In this document: positions 6,642-13,655 of the stretch, one piece after another
Numbering within the stretch: the stretch's first letter is position 1
Layout of the letters: each line of letters starts with the position of its first letter
From: a virus
Direction: 5' to 3' (one strand)
DNA: 35,046 nt
IMG/VR virus record: IMGVR_UViG_3300030707_000046
Span: 1-35,046 of that record
Made by a program: the position numbers and the translations under genes
Notes under the pieces: model-generated
Told to the model about the DNA's origin: nothing
The model's input: the letters and a program-made list of their open reading frames with translations, nothing else
Database searches by the model: none

Positions 6642-6962
6642 TCACGATCCCCAATTCTCGAACATCATTTGCAGGCCGGCCAGGGAGTCGAGAGTGCAAG
6701 CCATCTCGTTTAGGGACTGGGAGACTTTCCCCAGCAGCACGATCTCTTCGGTTTCATCTTCGCGCAGCAGCACATCCCGCAAGATGTCACGCGCGCGCTG
6801 GATCTCAGCGCTGGCCGCGTTTTTTCTTCCGGCACTCTCGGCATCGTTTTGGCGGATGCTGGAATCGCTGCTGGGCGTAGTAAGCCTGTTCGTCTGCGGT
6901 CCAGGTGAAATCTGTGCCGCAGTCGACGCAAGGAATAGTCTGGTTTGTGTAGGCCTTTGCAT
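6642..6962 (-). CDS. Small hypothetical protein, start uncertain
   Basis: The last 55 or so residues look real: a charged helix (AEIQRARDILRDVLLREDETEE) followed by VLLGKVSQSLNEMACTLDSLAG. The first half of the frame overlaps the zinc-ribbon gene at 6805-7011 and looks like its shadow. The only ATG upstream is at 6962, so the true start may be a non-ATG codon after 6805. Function unknown. It is the last gene before the terminator region. Confidence 0.45.
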   Translation of the reverse strand: MQRPTQTRLFLASTAAQISPGPQTNRLTTPSSDSSIRQNDAESAGRKNAASAEIQRARDILRDVLLREDETEEIVLLGKVSQSLNEMACTLDSLAGLQMMFENWGS

Positions 6963-7011
6963 CTTCCCTGCTCTGTCGTGCTGGCGCCGTCATGGGGTGT
7001 GCGTTCTCCAC
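6805..7011 (-). CDS. Zinc-ribbon domain protein
   Basis: 68 residues containing CVDCGTDFTW, then a helix (TADEQAYYAQQRF), then PKRCRECRKKKRG. The CxxC-x(25)-CxxC spacing and the wording around it are those of the widespread small 'probable zinc-ribbon' family found in bacteria and phages, whose biochemical role is not settled. The start is GTG 7011 or ATG 6993, and the site is not decisive. It is the first gene after the 7035-7582 pair. Confidence 0.8.
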   Translation of the reverse strand: MENAHPMTAPARQSREDAKAYTNQTIPCVDCGTDFTWTADEQAYYAQQRFQHPPKRCRECRKKKRGQR

Positions 7012-7034
7012 TCTCTATAACTTAAAGTAACAGG

Positions 7035-7313
7035 TTAAGAATGAGATGCAAGTTTTTCGGTTTCGATGTCTGAAACCAAATTGTCAAACTTGGCTATGAC
7101 GCCAGCCAAACCATGAAAATCAGACACTGTGATCTCCACCTGCTTTCTGAATTCGAAACCGGCCGGTGAGCCCATGAACGCCTGCGGCATGCGAGCGTGG
7201 ACCATCGGACCCCTCAGAACGGCGGTGATGGTGCTACCCAGCGCTGCCATTGGATCATCCCCTGGGCGCGGTTCGGGCAGTGGCTCATCGTCCGGCAGTT
7301 GCTGCAGTTTCAC
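7035..7313 (-). CDS. Hypothetical early protein
   Basis: 92 residues from GTG 7313, which overlaps the stop of the upstream gene (GTGA). The N-terminus is Pro/Asp/Glu-rich (PDDEPLPEPRPGDDP). The rest mixes helix and strand (EFRKQVEITVSDFHGLAGVIAKFDNLV). No cysteine motif, membrane segment or recognisable family. Its first bases resemble those next to the broken gene at 7633 (see the repeat at 7592-7636). Confidence 0.6.
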   Translation of the reverse strand: MKLQQLPDDEPLPEPRPGDDPMAALGSTITAVLRGPMVHARMPQAFMGSPAGFEFRKQVEITVSDFHGLAGVIAKFDNLVSDIETEKLASHS

Positions 7314-7582
7314 TTCGACAGCGAGCGCGTATTTAATCGCTTTTCCTCTTCCGGGCTCACTCGCACTTCGGTCAGGATTCGGCCGATAAAATTGTTCTCT
7401 TCATCACTCACCACGAAGTGCTCGCCCAGATGCTGCACAAAGCGCCGGTGTGCCGCGTCCAGTGCGGCATTCCAGCAATTTTGCAGATGGGCTCGGTAGC
7501 CTTCCGAAACTAGCGGCGTCAGTTCGCACGGGATCCATGGATTCTGCTGGGCCCACTCTTCGAAAGTCTTCGGGCTATCCAT
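7310..7582 (-). CDS. Hypothetical early protein
   Basis: 90 residues from ATG 7582. Trp-rich N-terminus (TFEEWAQQNPWIP), then helices with SEGYRAHLQNCWNAALDAAHRRF and a charged C-terminus ending in RSLSK. The ending echoes RSLSE of the IS-interrupted gene, and the DNA around both stops is similar, suggesting an old local duplication. Family not recognised. Confidence 0.6.
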   Translation of the reverse strand: MDSPKTFEEWAQQNPWIPCELTPLVSEGYRAHLQNCWNAALDAAHRRFVQHLGEHFVVSDEENNFIGRILTEVRVSPEEEKRLNTRSLSK

Positions 7583-7591
7583 GGCTCAAGT

Positions 7592-7636
7592 TTGGCAGCG
7601 GTGGCTTTCCGCCAGGTGCGGCAGCTGCAGTTTCAC
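7592..7636. repeat. Fragment repeated from the 3' end of the gene at 10317
   Basis: The segment GGCAGCGGTGGCTTTCC followed by (g/a)CCAGGTGC is shared with 10323-10350, and GCTGCAGTTTCACT(c/t)CG at 7624-7640 is shared with 7301-7317. On the minus strand it forms a 16-codon frame (7586-7636, starting GTG), which I take for a leftover rather than a gene. Confidence 0.5.
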
Positions 7637-7680
7637 TCCGACAGCGAGCGCATAGCGCATAAATCCCCTGGCTCTTTTTT
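7633..7680 (-). pseudogene. C-terminal remnant of the IS-interrupted gene
   Basis: Removing the IS and one copy of its 8-bp duplication joins these codons in frame to 10127-10303. They restore an ending PGDLCAMRSLSE and a stop at 7633. This remnant has no start of its own. Confidence 0.75.
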
Positions 7681-7702
7681 GGGAACTATCCATTTAATTC
7701 CC

Positions 7703-7731
7703 TTGACAAACGCAAGGGAGTTAACTAGACT
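7703..7731 (+). promoter_or_regulatory. IS promoter, leaderless transposase message
   Basis: TTGACA (7703-7708), a 17-bp spacer and TAGACT (7726-7731) make a near-consensus sigma-70 promoter. The transposase ATG is at 7738, just where transcription should begin, so the message is probably leaderless, which would keep transposase translation low. Confidence 0.6.
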
Positions 7732-7737
7732 ACGTAC

Positions 7738-8661
7738 ATGAGCAGAAGCACAATTAGCACGTTTCAACTGTTCGAGATGTTCCCCGATGCCGAGTCTGCG
7801 CGGCTGTTTTTGGAGTCGCGCCTTTGGCCGGACGGCGTGATCTGTCCCGCCTGCAAAGCCTCGGGGAACATCACCACGCGCAAGGGCGGCTTCTACCGCT
7901 GCAACCCCTGCAAACTGGATTTCACCATCCGTACAGGGACGGTGTTCGAGCGGTCGCATATCCCGCTGCACAAGTGGCTCTACGCCATGTACCTGCTCGT
8001 GACGGCTCGGAAGGGAATCTCTTCCATGCAACTGGCGAAGGAGATCGGCATCCGGCAATCGTCCGCATGGTTCATGCTGCACAGGCTGAGAGAGGCTTGC
8101 GGTGGGCCGAAACTTACCAAACTCAAGGGCATCGTGGAACTGGACGAGTGTTTCATCGGAGGCAAGGAGCGCAACAAACACGAGCACAAGAAGCTCAAAG
8201 CCGGACGCGGGTCGGTCGGAAAGACTGCGGTCCTGGGAATGCGGGAGCGTGGCACGGGCCGAACCTTCGCCGCAACCATGCCAGAGCGGAGCTTGCAAGA
8301 AGCTACGCAGCGCATCCATGACAACATCGAACTCGGCTCCCAACTCTACACCGATGAGCACTTGATGTTCTCTGACCTCGACGGTCTGTTTTTCCGTCAC
8401 GATACGGTGAATCATTCGGCTGGCGAATACGCGGCTGGCCTTGCCCACACGAACAGCATCGAGAGCGTCTGGGCCGTTCTGAAACGCGGCTACTATGGCG
8501 TTTACCACAGCATGAGCGGCAAGCACCTTCGCCGCTATCTGGACGAGTTCACCTTCCGGCTGAACGAAGGCAACGTAAAGCGGCACTCGCTTGAGCGGTT
8601 GGATTCGATGATCGAAGCGGTCAGCGGGAAGCGCCTGACCTACGCGGGGTTGACGGCATGA
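7738..8661 (+). CDS. IS1595-family (ISXO2-like) transposase
   Basis: 307 residues. The N-terminal zinc ribbon (CPACKASG...YRCNPC, about 37-60) is followed by a helical DNA-binding region (SMQLAKEIGIRQSSAWFMLHRL) and the ISXO2-like catalytic domain. The latter shows VELDECFIGGKE with the first acidic residue, LYTDEHLMF with the second, and HTNSIESVWAVLKRGYYGVYH with the N-x-x-E motif of the DDNK/E type. The protein cuts and joins the element ends in cis. It appears intact and full length. The stop overlaps the next ORF (ATGA). Confidence 0.96.
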   Translation: MSRSTISTFQLFEMFPDAESARLFLESRLWPDGVICPACKASGNITTRKGGFYRCNPCKLDFTIRTGTVFERSHIPLHKWLYAMYLLVTARKGISSMQLAKEIGIRQSSAWFMLHRLREACGGPKLTKLKGIVELDECFIGGKERNKHEHKKLKAGRGSVGKTAVLGMRERGTGRTFAATMPERSLQEATQRIHDNIELGSQLYTDEHLMFSDLDGLFFRHDTVNHSAGEYAAGLAHTNSIESVWAVLKRGYYGVYHSMSGKHLRRYLDEFTFRLNEGNVKRHSLERLDSMIEAVSGKRLTYAGLTA

Positions 8662-8768
8662 AAGCGCCCAAAGCCCTTGAGCAGATCGCCGATGTCGTTC
8701 TGAACTACCGCCCGAAGTCGAAGCAGCCCAAACCGCGCAAGCGCAAGAAGCGAGTGAAACGTGCCTGA
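8658..8768 (+). CDS. 36-residue basic protein in the IS
   Basis: The short frame MKAPKALEQIADVVLNYRPK continues into a strongly basic tail (PRKRKKRVKRA). Its ATG overlaps the transposase stop, and its end overlaps the methyltransferase GTG by eight bases, so it bridges the two in a coupled chain. It may only serve coupling or may bind nucleic acid. No family recognised. Confidence 0.55.
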   Translation: MKAPKALEQIADVVLNYRPKSKQPKPRKRKKRVKRA

Positions 8769-10089
8769 TCCCTGCTTCGAGGAAAACGGCGTCACCATCT
8801 ACGCCGGAGACGTGCGCGACATTCTCCCCGCGCTGCCTTCCGAATCCATCCACTGTACCGTTACCAGCCCGCCCTATTGGGGCTTGCGAAATTACGGCAT
8901 CTTGCCTTCGATATGGGACGGCGATCCAGCCTGTGAGCATCGTTTCGAGTTCGGAGCGCCAACGTCCGAAACGAACTATGTTGATAAGCGCCGCTGGCAG
9001 CACACGCGCAATGGACGCGACGAAGAACAGCCCCCGGAAAAGCGCGTCGGATGGAAACGGGAAACCATCGAACACGGCCAGTTCTGCCGCTGTGGAGCGT
9101 GGCTCGGCTGCTTTGGATTGGAACCAAACCCCGAACTCTACGTGGAGCACGGCGTACACATTTTTCGCGAAGTCAGGCGCGTGCTGCGAGATGACGGAAC
9201 CCTGTGGCTCAACATCGGAGACAGTTATTCGGCTCACCGTGGGCAGCGCAAGGAGACGGACAAGGCGGGAGAGAAACAGCAGACCAAGCGCGGCTCTACC
9301 GAATGCCCTAGCCGCTGCGTCGACGGCCTCAAGCCTAAAGACTTGGTGGGCATCCCTTGGATGTTGGCCTTCGCGCTCCGCGCCGATGGCTGGTACTTGC
9401 GGCAGGACATCATCTGGTCTAAGCCTAACCCGATGCCTGAGAGCGTGACCGACCGCTGTACGAAGTCTCACGAGTACCTGTTTCTGCTCTCCAAGAGCGA
9501 GCGGTACTACTTCGACCAAGAGGCAATCCTGGAACCCGTCAGTCCCGGAACCCATGACCGACTCTCGCAGGACGTCCAGAATCAGATCGGCTCCGAGCGA
9601 GATCACGCGGGAGGAAAAACTAATGGGAACATGAAGGCCGTGGGCCGTCATCTGCCCGGTAATCGCACGCACAAGGGCACCACGGCTTATGAGAACGGTG
9701 CGACGGAGCATCGGACGAAGGCTGGGCTGGTCGCCTATGCCGACAAGATGCGGAAACTGGCCGCTGCAGGGAGCGGGACGAAGAACAATGAAAGTTTCGA
9801 CGCGGCTATGGCGATCATGCCGGACAAACGGAACAAGCGTTCGGTCTGGCAGGTTACCACCCAGCCGTTCGCTGAGGCGCACTTTGCGACCTTCCCCGAA
9901 GACCTGATAAAGCCCTGCATTTTGGCAGGCTGCCCGGGCGGAGGAACAGTACTCGATCCATTCCTTGGGAGCGGCACGACGGGGCTGGTCGCACGGGCAA
10001 ACGGATGTCGCTGCATCGGCGTGGAATTGAACCCCGAATACATCGAAATCGCGGCTAAGAGGCTTGGTCAGCATGTTCTACAGTTCTAA
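8761..10089 (+). CDS. Beta-class DNA methyltransferase (N4-cytosine or N6-adenine), IS passenger
   Basis: 442 residues from GTG 8761. Catalytic motif IV (TSPPYWGLRNYG) sits near the N-terminus at about 37-48, and the AdoMet-binding motif I (DPFLGSGTTGLVA) near the C-terminus at about 399-411. The order IV then I defines beta-class amino-methyltransferases. S-P-P-Y favours N4-cytosine or N6-adenine, and the sequence alone does not decide. Motifs LWLNIGDSY, DIIWSKPNPMPESVTDR and SVWQV are also present. No restriction partner is nearby, so it is an orphan. Inside a transposon it may protect the element or its host replicon from restriction, and it may now compensate for the phage's decayed C5 methyltransferase. 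Confidence 0.93.
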   Translation: MPDPCFEENGVTIYAGDVRDILPALPSESIHCTVTSPPYWGLRNYGILPSIWDGDPACEHRFEFGAPTSETNYVDKRRWQHTRNGRDEEQPPEKRVGWKRETIEHGQFCRCGAWLGCFGLEPNPELYVEHGVHIFREVRRVLRDDGTLWLNIGDSYSAHRGQRKETDKAGEKQQTKRGSTECPSRCVDGLKPKDLVGIPWMLAFALRADGWYLRQDIIWSKPNPMPESVTDRCTKSHEYLFLLSKSERYYFDQEAILEPVSPGTHDRLSQDVQNQIGSERDHAGGKTNGNMKAVGRHLPGNRTHKGTTAYENGATEHRTKAGLVAYADKMRKLAAAGSGTKNNESFDAAMAIMPDKRNKRSVWQVTTQPFAEAHFATFPEDLIKPCILAGCPGGGTVLDPFLGSGTTGLVARANGCRCIGVELNPEYIEIAAKRLGQHVLQF

Positions 10090-10093
10090 GGGC

Positions 10094-10303
10094 TTAGGTA
10101 GTTAAATGGATAGTTCCCTCTTTTTTCTCCCAACACGAAGCATGGGCAATGGTGACTTCCTTAACTGAAGTCAATGGGAGAGGGATGTGCAGCACAAAAT
10201 CATCAGTTTCAGTGATCTGTTTCTTACATAGATCGCAGACACTTTCACCGCGTTCCCGCGCTGCTTTCGTAAAGTCAAACAACATCCCAACTTTTACGTT
10301 CAT
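10094..10303 (-). pseudogene. Small zinc-motif protein gene interrupted by the IS
   Basis: Start ATG 10303 follows GAAGGA. The protein has CDLCKK (about 23-28) and IAHASCW (about 52-58), a C-x2-C plus H-x2-C zinc-binding pattern. The IS entered at codon 62 or so, and the reading frame now ends in IS sequence (GTIHLTT, stop at 10094). Restored, it would be 74 residues ending RSLSE. Only the last 12 residues are replaced, so the product could still fold. Function unknown. Confidence 0.75.
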
Positions 10304-10316
10304 CCGGATTTCCTTC

Positions 10317-11711
10317 TCAATTCGGCAGCGGTGGCTTTCCACCAGGTGCTGCTGTTGCGGGCGGTGCGGCAGCATGCGCAGCTGCGAGATCTTCCGCGTA
10401 CATCTTCAAAAATGCGTCTATGAATTCCACCAGGCGCCCCATGTTCGCGGTGGCAGGCCTGAGATTCGGCCGGGTGGTGAACAGTTTGATCAGACCATCT
10501 CTTCCCAGCATGGCCAGCTGTTCCACGGCTTTTCCCTCATCCAGCGGGCTGAGAAACGCCAGGACATCATCCGCGGCCTGTTCTGCGCTCACCGGCTGCT
10601 GCAGCATCTCAACAATCTTGCGCTCTACAAATTCCATGGTGGGCGCTCCATTCCCCGCCGGCGGTTGCACAAGTGACGGCATTGCGGGCGGGATGACTTG
10701 CGGATTCGGTGCGGCAGGTGCGCCAGGTGCTACCGGCCGCGCCGGCTGGCCGCGCTGCATGGCCACAATCGATGCTTCTGCCTCTCGAGCACGCGCAAAA
10801 GCTGCCAGTGATTCTGCAACCGTGTTGCCCAACTGAGGAAGCTGGCGCATCAGTTCGGCCGATGCGGACACCGGCGCGCCGGCGGGAGTGGGATTCATAA
10901 ACTTGTCAAACATCGCTTTCAGCAACTGCTGCGCGAATTCAGGCGGGAGTCCGGGGATCGCTGCAGCTGCTGCCGGTCCACCGCCGGCCATCGCATTTAG
11001 TTCGCGCATCACCGCGAACAGTTTCACAATCTTTTCCAGCGGATCCTCAGCCATGCGCGCGATCATCGCGGCCATAAATTGCTGCTGCAGGGGATCCCCG
11101 CCCTGGCCTCCACCCTTGGCCAGCCGTTCCACCATGTTCGCGGTGGCACCCAGCGCGTTGACTGCGATCGCCAGCGAGTGATGCTCCTGGCCGGCAATCG
11201 TATCGATCGCCTTATTTGCCACGTTCGCCATGTCGGAATTTGTGCTGCTGCCCAGGGTACTTCCCATGGGCGCCACCGGGTTCGGCAGCGGCGTGACATC
11301 GGGCGGGCTGGGGAACGATCGGGGTGGCGCGTCGACGTAGATTTCGCCCTTTGTGATCAGCTGGGCACCACGTTTCACCATCAGGCGAAACTTTTTCCCG
11401 CCGAAGTACCGCTGCAGCGCGAATTCCATCTCTTGCTGGTCGCAGATCGGGACGCGCTGGTTATCGGGACACCAGAAGTACTGCTGACACTTTTGCACAG
11501 GGACGCTGGGGGTGGGATCCACCCGGTGCACGTAGATGATATGGCGTTCCCAGTCGGCCGTTCGATCGACTTCGGCCAGGTATTCCCACAGTTCTGGGGT
11601 TCTGGGTTCGGTTGCGATGGGAGAAGCGGCGAGAATCCGCTTTGTGGTAGTAGTTTGTACGACTTGGCCAATTTCGGGCGCGGTTTCAGGCTTCACGGTT
11701 CGCCTTTTCAC
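10317..11711 (-). CDS. Large early hypothetical protein
   Basis: 464 residues from GTG 11711. The N-terminal 130 residues are a compact globular domain (ELWEYLAEVDRTADWERHIIYVHR, CDQQEMEFALQRYFGGKKFRLMV). It is followed by a Pro-rich linker and a long Ala/Gly/Pro-rich helical region, then another globular helical segment (VERKIVEMLQQPVSAEQAADDVLAFL) and an Ala/Pro tail. It is the first gene of the leftward arm, next to the palindrome array, and the largest early protein. No replication, ATPase or nuclease signature is visible. A replication initiator or scaffold role is possible by position only. GTG 11711 overlaps the stop of a 15-codon leader ORF. The frame is open to 11891, but across the operators. 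Confidence 0.7.
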   Translation of the reverse strand: MKRRTVKPETAPEIGQVVQTTTTKRILAASPIATEPRTPELWEYLAEVDRTADWERHIIYVHRVDPTPSVPVQKCQQYFWCPDNQRVPICDQQEMEFALQRYFGGKKFRLMVKRGAQLITKGEIYVDAPPRSFPSPPDVTPLPNPVAPMGSTLGSSTNSDMANVANKAIDTIAGQEHHSLAIAVNALGATANMVERLAKGGGQGGDPLQQQFMAAMIARMAEDPLEKIVKLFAVMRELNAMAGGGPAAAAAIPGLPPEFAQQLLKAMFDKFMNPTPAGAPVSASAELMRQLPQLGNTVAESLAAFARAREAEASIVAMQRGQPARPVAPGAPAAPNPQVIPPAMPSLVQPPAGNGAPTMEFVERKIVEMLQQPVSAEQAADDVLAFLSPLDEGKAVEQLAMLGRDGLIKLFTTRPNLRPATANMGRLVEFIDAFLKMYAEDLAAAHAAAPPATAAPGGKPPLPN

Positions 11712-11755
11712 CGGCTGCCCACGGTTGGCTGCCAGAATCCACCCAGTTTTACCAT
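11708..11755 (-). CDS. Possible 15-codon leader peptide
   Basis: ATG 11755 opens MVKLGGFWQPTVGSR and stops with TGA overlapping the GTG of the next gene. A GTGGAAATC stretch lies upstream. It may set translation of the 464-residue protein by coupling. Too short to judge on its own. Confidence 0.3.
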   Translation of the reverse strand: MVKLGGFWQPTVGSR

Positions 11756-11778
11756 GATTTCCACAGGAAAACAACTTT

Positions 11779-11857
11779 GGTGTTGCCTGGTGTTGGGGTG
11801 GTGTCACGGTGTCGACACCTAGTGTTAACACTAGTGTCGGTCGGTGGTGTATACACC
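11779..11857. promoter_or_regulatory. Palindrome/iteron array in the divergent intergenic region
   Basis: Three perfect palindromes share the core GTGTNNACAC: GGTGTCGACACC (11808-11819), CTAGTGTTAACACTAG (11819-11834) and TGGTGTATACACCA (11845-11858). Their centres are 13 and 25 bp apart. On the left, the half-site GGTGT repeats at 11779, 11789 and 11800, about one helical turn apart. It lies between the two divergent arms (genes end at 11711 and start at 12013). It may be a master operator or the iterons of a replication origin. Apart from this and the dyad at 11945, I see nothing else in the 300-bp gap. Confidence 0.7.
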
Positions 11858-11944
11858 AGGATCCTTGCAATCCCCCAGAAAGGCATGGCATTGTGAGCGC
11901 GATCTGTACCCCATTGAATTCCAGTCCCGCCGTGGCGCAGATCT

Positions 11945-11959
11945 AGCACAAACTGTGCT
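11945..11959. promoter_or_regulatory. Dyad AGCACA-AAC-TGTGCT upstream of the late arm
   Basis: A perfect 6-bp inverted repeat with a 3-bp spacer, about 55 bp before the late-arm start. It may be an operator for the late promoter. No clear -35/-10 pair was found. Confidence 0.35.
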
Positions 11960-12012
11960 CACGGAACCGCGGCGGGCGCCCCTTTTCTCTCGACCCTTCG
12001 GAGCGTTTTCGC

Positions 12013-12939
12013 TTGCGCGTCGCCGTCGCTGATTCGGGAAATCTCCTAGGCTACCGCGTCCCCCTCATGCCGGGGGACAACGGAATCGAGCAAACCATCG
12101 TGGTGATGCGCCGGCTGATCGACCAGGCGCTAAACGATCCCTCTTTCATCCGGTTCGCCATTGATCTGGTCCGCGGAATCCCCGCTCACGACGAAGCGGG
12201 CGAAGTGGGCGCACTGTTTTCGTGGGTAGAGCAAAACATCAGGTATACGAAGGATCCTGTTACAAAAGAAAAACTTTACCCACCGCAGGAACTGCTCAAG
12301 ATACGCGCCGGCGATTGTGACGATATGACGACGCTGCTGGGAGCGCTGGCGATCGCGCTGGGCTATCCCGCGCGCGCGGTCACCGTCGCTGCTGCACCGG
12401 ATGCACCAGGCGAATTTTCCCATGTGTACCTGGAAGTGGAAGTGCCACCGGGCAGCGGTGCGTGGGTGGCGCTCGATGCGGCTCGCCCTGGCGCTTTCTT
12501 CGGCCGCTCGCCAGAAGTCTATTTCCGCAAACGCGCCTGGTCACTCACGGATAACACGTACACCGATCTCGGTGGGTACACGCGATCCCGCACTAGAGTC
12601 GGAAGACTCTCAGGGTACGCGCGACTCCGCGGGCTGGGCCAGGATGATGGCAGCGGCATCGATTGGAGTCAGATCACGTCGCAGATCATCTCGGAGACTC
12701 CCCAGATCATCGCGGTGGCACAGGGTGCGCCGACATCGGCGCGAACTCCCAGCGGTGCCACGGTTCAGACCGGCAGCCCTTACTCCTCCTTTGCGACACC
12801 GTACACACCAGGTTACGGCGCACCATCTGCCGGCTATGGTGCGCTGGCTGCCACCAGTATGGTTTCCAGTTCCATTTTTTCCTCAGCGCTGCCCTGGCTT
12901 CTGATCGGGGTGGTGGCTTTCGCGGTGATCAAACGATGA
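12013..12939 (+). CDS. Transglutaminase-fold cysteine enzyme with C-terminal membrane anchor
   Basis: 308 residues. The transglutaminase-like core carries a Cys-His-Asp triad: GDCDDMTTLLGALA (Cys102), EFSHVYLEV (His137) and WVALDAA (Asp155). A GLGQ motif follows at 207-210 (LRGLGQ), then a flexible Pro/Gly/Ser region, and a final membrane segment ending IKR. This fold includes cross-linking enzymes and cysteine proteases. As first gene of the late arm, it is a candidate maturation protease or capsid cross-linker, acting on the following proteins, which share GLGQ. Start is TTG 12013 with CGGAG nine bases upstream. ATG 12067 is the alternative. Confidence 0.8.
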   Translation: MRVAVADSGNLLGYRVPLMPGDNGIEQTIVVMRRLIDQALNDPSFIRFAIDLVRGIPAHDEAGEVGALFSWVEQNIRYTKDPVTKEKLYPPQELLKIRAGDCDDMTTLLGALAIALGYPARAVTVAAAPDAPGEFSHVYLEVEVPPGSGAWVALDAARPGAFFGRSPEVYFRKRAWSLTDNTYTDLGGYTRSRTRVGRLSGYARLRGLGQDDGSGIDWSQITSQIISETPQIIAVAQGAPTSARTPSGATVQTGSPYSSFATPYTPGYGAPSAGYGALAATSMVSSSIFSSALPWLLIGVVAFAVIKR

Positions 12940-13655
12940 ACCCGCCCCGCCTGATCTATCGTTCCACCGGTGAGATCCCCCGGGTGAATGCGTCCGGACG
13001 GCAGAACACGATCACGCTGGGCGCTACGTCATCGGGCCCGACCATTTCGCCGGCCGTCTCACGATCTCCCTGGGGAGTCAGGCCGATCGTCACAGGGGAG
13101 CGATCCTGCCCAGCTTTCGGATGCGGGCCAGTCGGCCCGGAACCGGTTGAACCATTGCCGTGGTTTTCTCCCTGGCAGGTTCCGTACTCCGTCCCTCAGC
13201 CACCCCCAGGACAAGCACCAGGTTCTGTGGTGGCGAATCCCGCACCGGTGCCGATTTCCCCTGCCCCATCCCCCACCGTTCAGGTGCCGAGCAGTCAAAC
13301 GGCGCCGAGCCTTACGACGCCAGGGACAACTCTGAGCAGCACCGGCTCAAGCCCTGGCGCGTGGGCCCCAAACCAGTCTTATGCGGTCGGTCAGGCGATC
13401 GTGGACGGCTACGGCCACACCCAGCAGGTGCTGGTCGCAGGAACTTCGGGCCCATCAATGCCGAATTTCAGTGACGCCGGCGGGAACACCACTGACGGCA
13501 GCGTGGTGTGGAACGATATGGGAATTGGTGGCGCGGCCAGCGCCGGTATCGGTGCATGGCTCAGTGAGTCGACGCTGATTTCGTCTCTGCCCAACTGGGC
13601 AGTTGCCGGCGGTGGCGCGCTGCTGCTTTACGTGCTCATGGGGAAACGCCGATGA
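12936..13655 (+). CDS. Membrane-anchored protein with a carbohydrate-binding-like module
   Basis: 239 residues from ATG 12936 (ATGA overlap). A Pro-rich N-terminal half (WFSPWQVPYSVPQPPPGQAP, then Ser/Thr/Pro spacer) is followed at about 160-210 by APNQSYAVGQAIVDGYGH...VLVAGTSGPSMPNFS...TDGSVVWNDMG. This pattern is common in phage fibre and virion proteins and resembles small chitin-binding-type modules. It ends with STLISSLPNWA, a hydrophobic segment and KRR. Probably a virion surface protein anchored in the phage membrane (inference). The longer frame from 12663 is shadow sequence. Confidence 0.75.
   Translation: MNPPRLIYRSTGEIPRVNASGRQNTITLGATSSGPTISPAVSRSPWGVRPIVTGERSCPAFGCGPVGPEPVEPLPWFSPWQVPYSVPQPPPGQAPGSVVANPAPVPISPAPSPTVQVPSSQTAPSLTTPGTTLSSTGSSPGAWAPNQSYAVGQAIVDGYGHTQQVLVAGTSGPSMPNFSDAGGNTTDGSVVWNDMGIGGAASAGIGAWLSESTLISSLPNWAVAGGGALLLYVLMGKRR

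Larger units (their letters stand above)
7681..10118 (+). mobile_element. IS1595-family element with DNA methyltransferase passenger
   Basis: 2438 bp. The ends are perfect inverted repeats for 17 bp (GGGAACTATCCATTTAA at 7681-7697, its complement at 10102-10118), and partial match continues inward. It is flanked by an exact 8-bp target duplication, TCTTTTTT, at 7673-7680 and 10119-10126. The transposase, end sequence and 8-bp duplication agree with the IS1595 family, in which elements carrying passenger genes are known. Contents: promoter, transposase, a 36-codon basic ORF and a beta-class DNA methyltransferase, all plus strand and coupled. It is inserted in a minus-strand phage gene. Perfect repeats and duplications point to a recent arrival. 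Confidence 0.95.

Noticed and set aside
7301-7317. Attachment-site core (short repeat with 7624-7640)
   Set aside because: The repeat coincides with similar gene ends and is better explained as old duplication. No tRNA or integrase site is near.
7633-10074. 813-codon open frame on the minus strand
   Set aside because: It is antisense to the transposase and methyltransferase, both of which have clear motifs. Only its last codons are real, as the remnant of the interrupted gene.
11890-11910. lac-operator-like TTGTGAGCGCGAT
   Set aside because: Only a half-site resemblance, and no LacI-type regulator is in the window.
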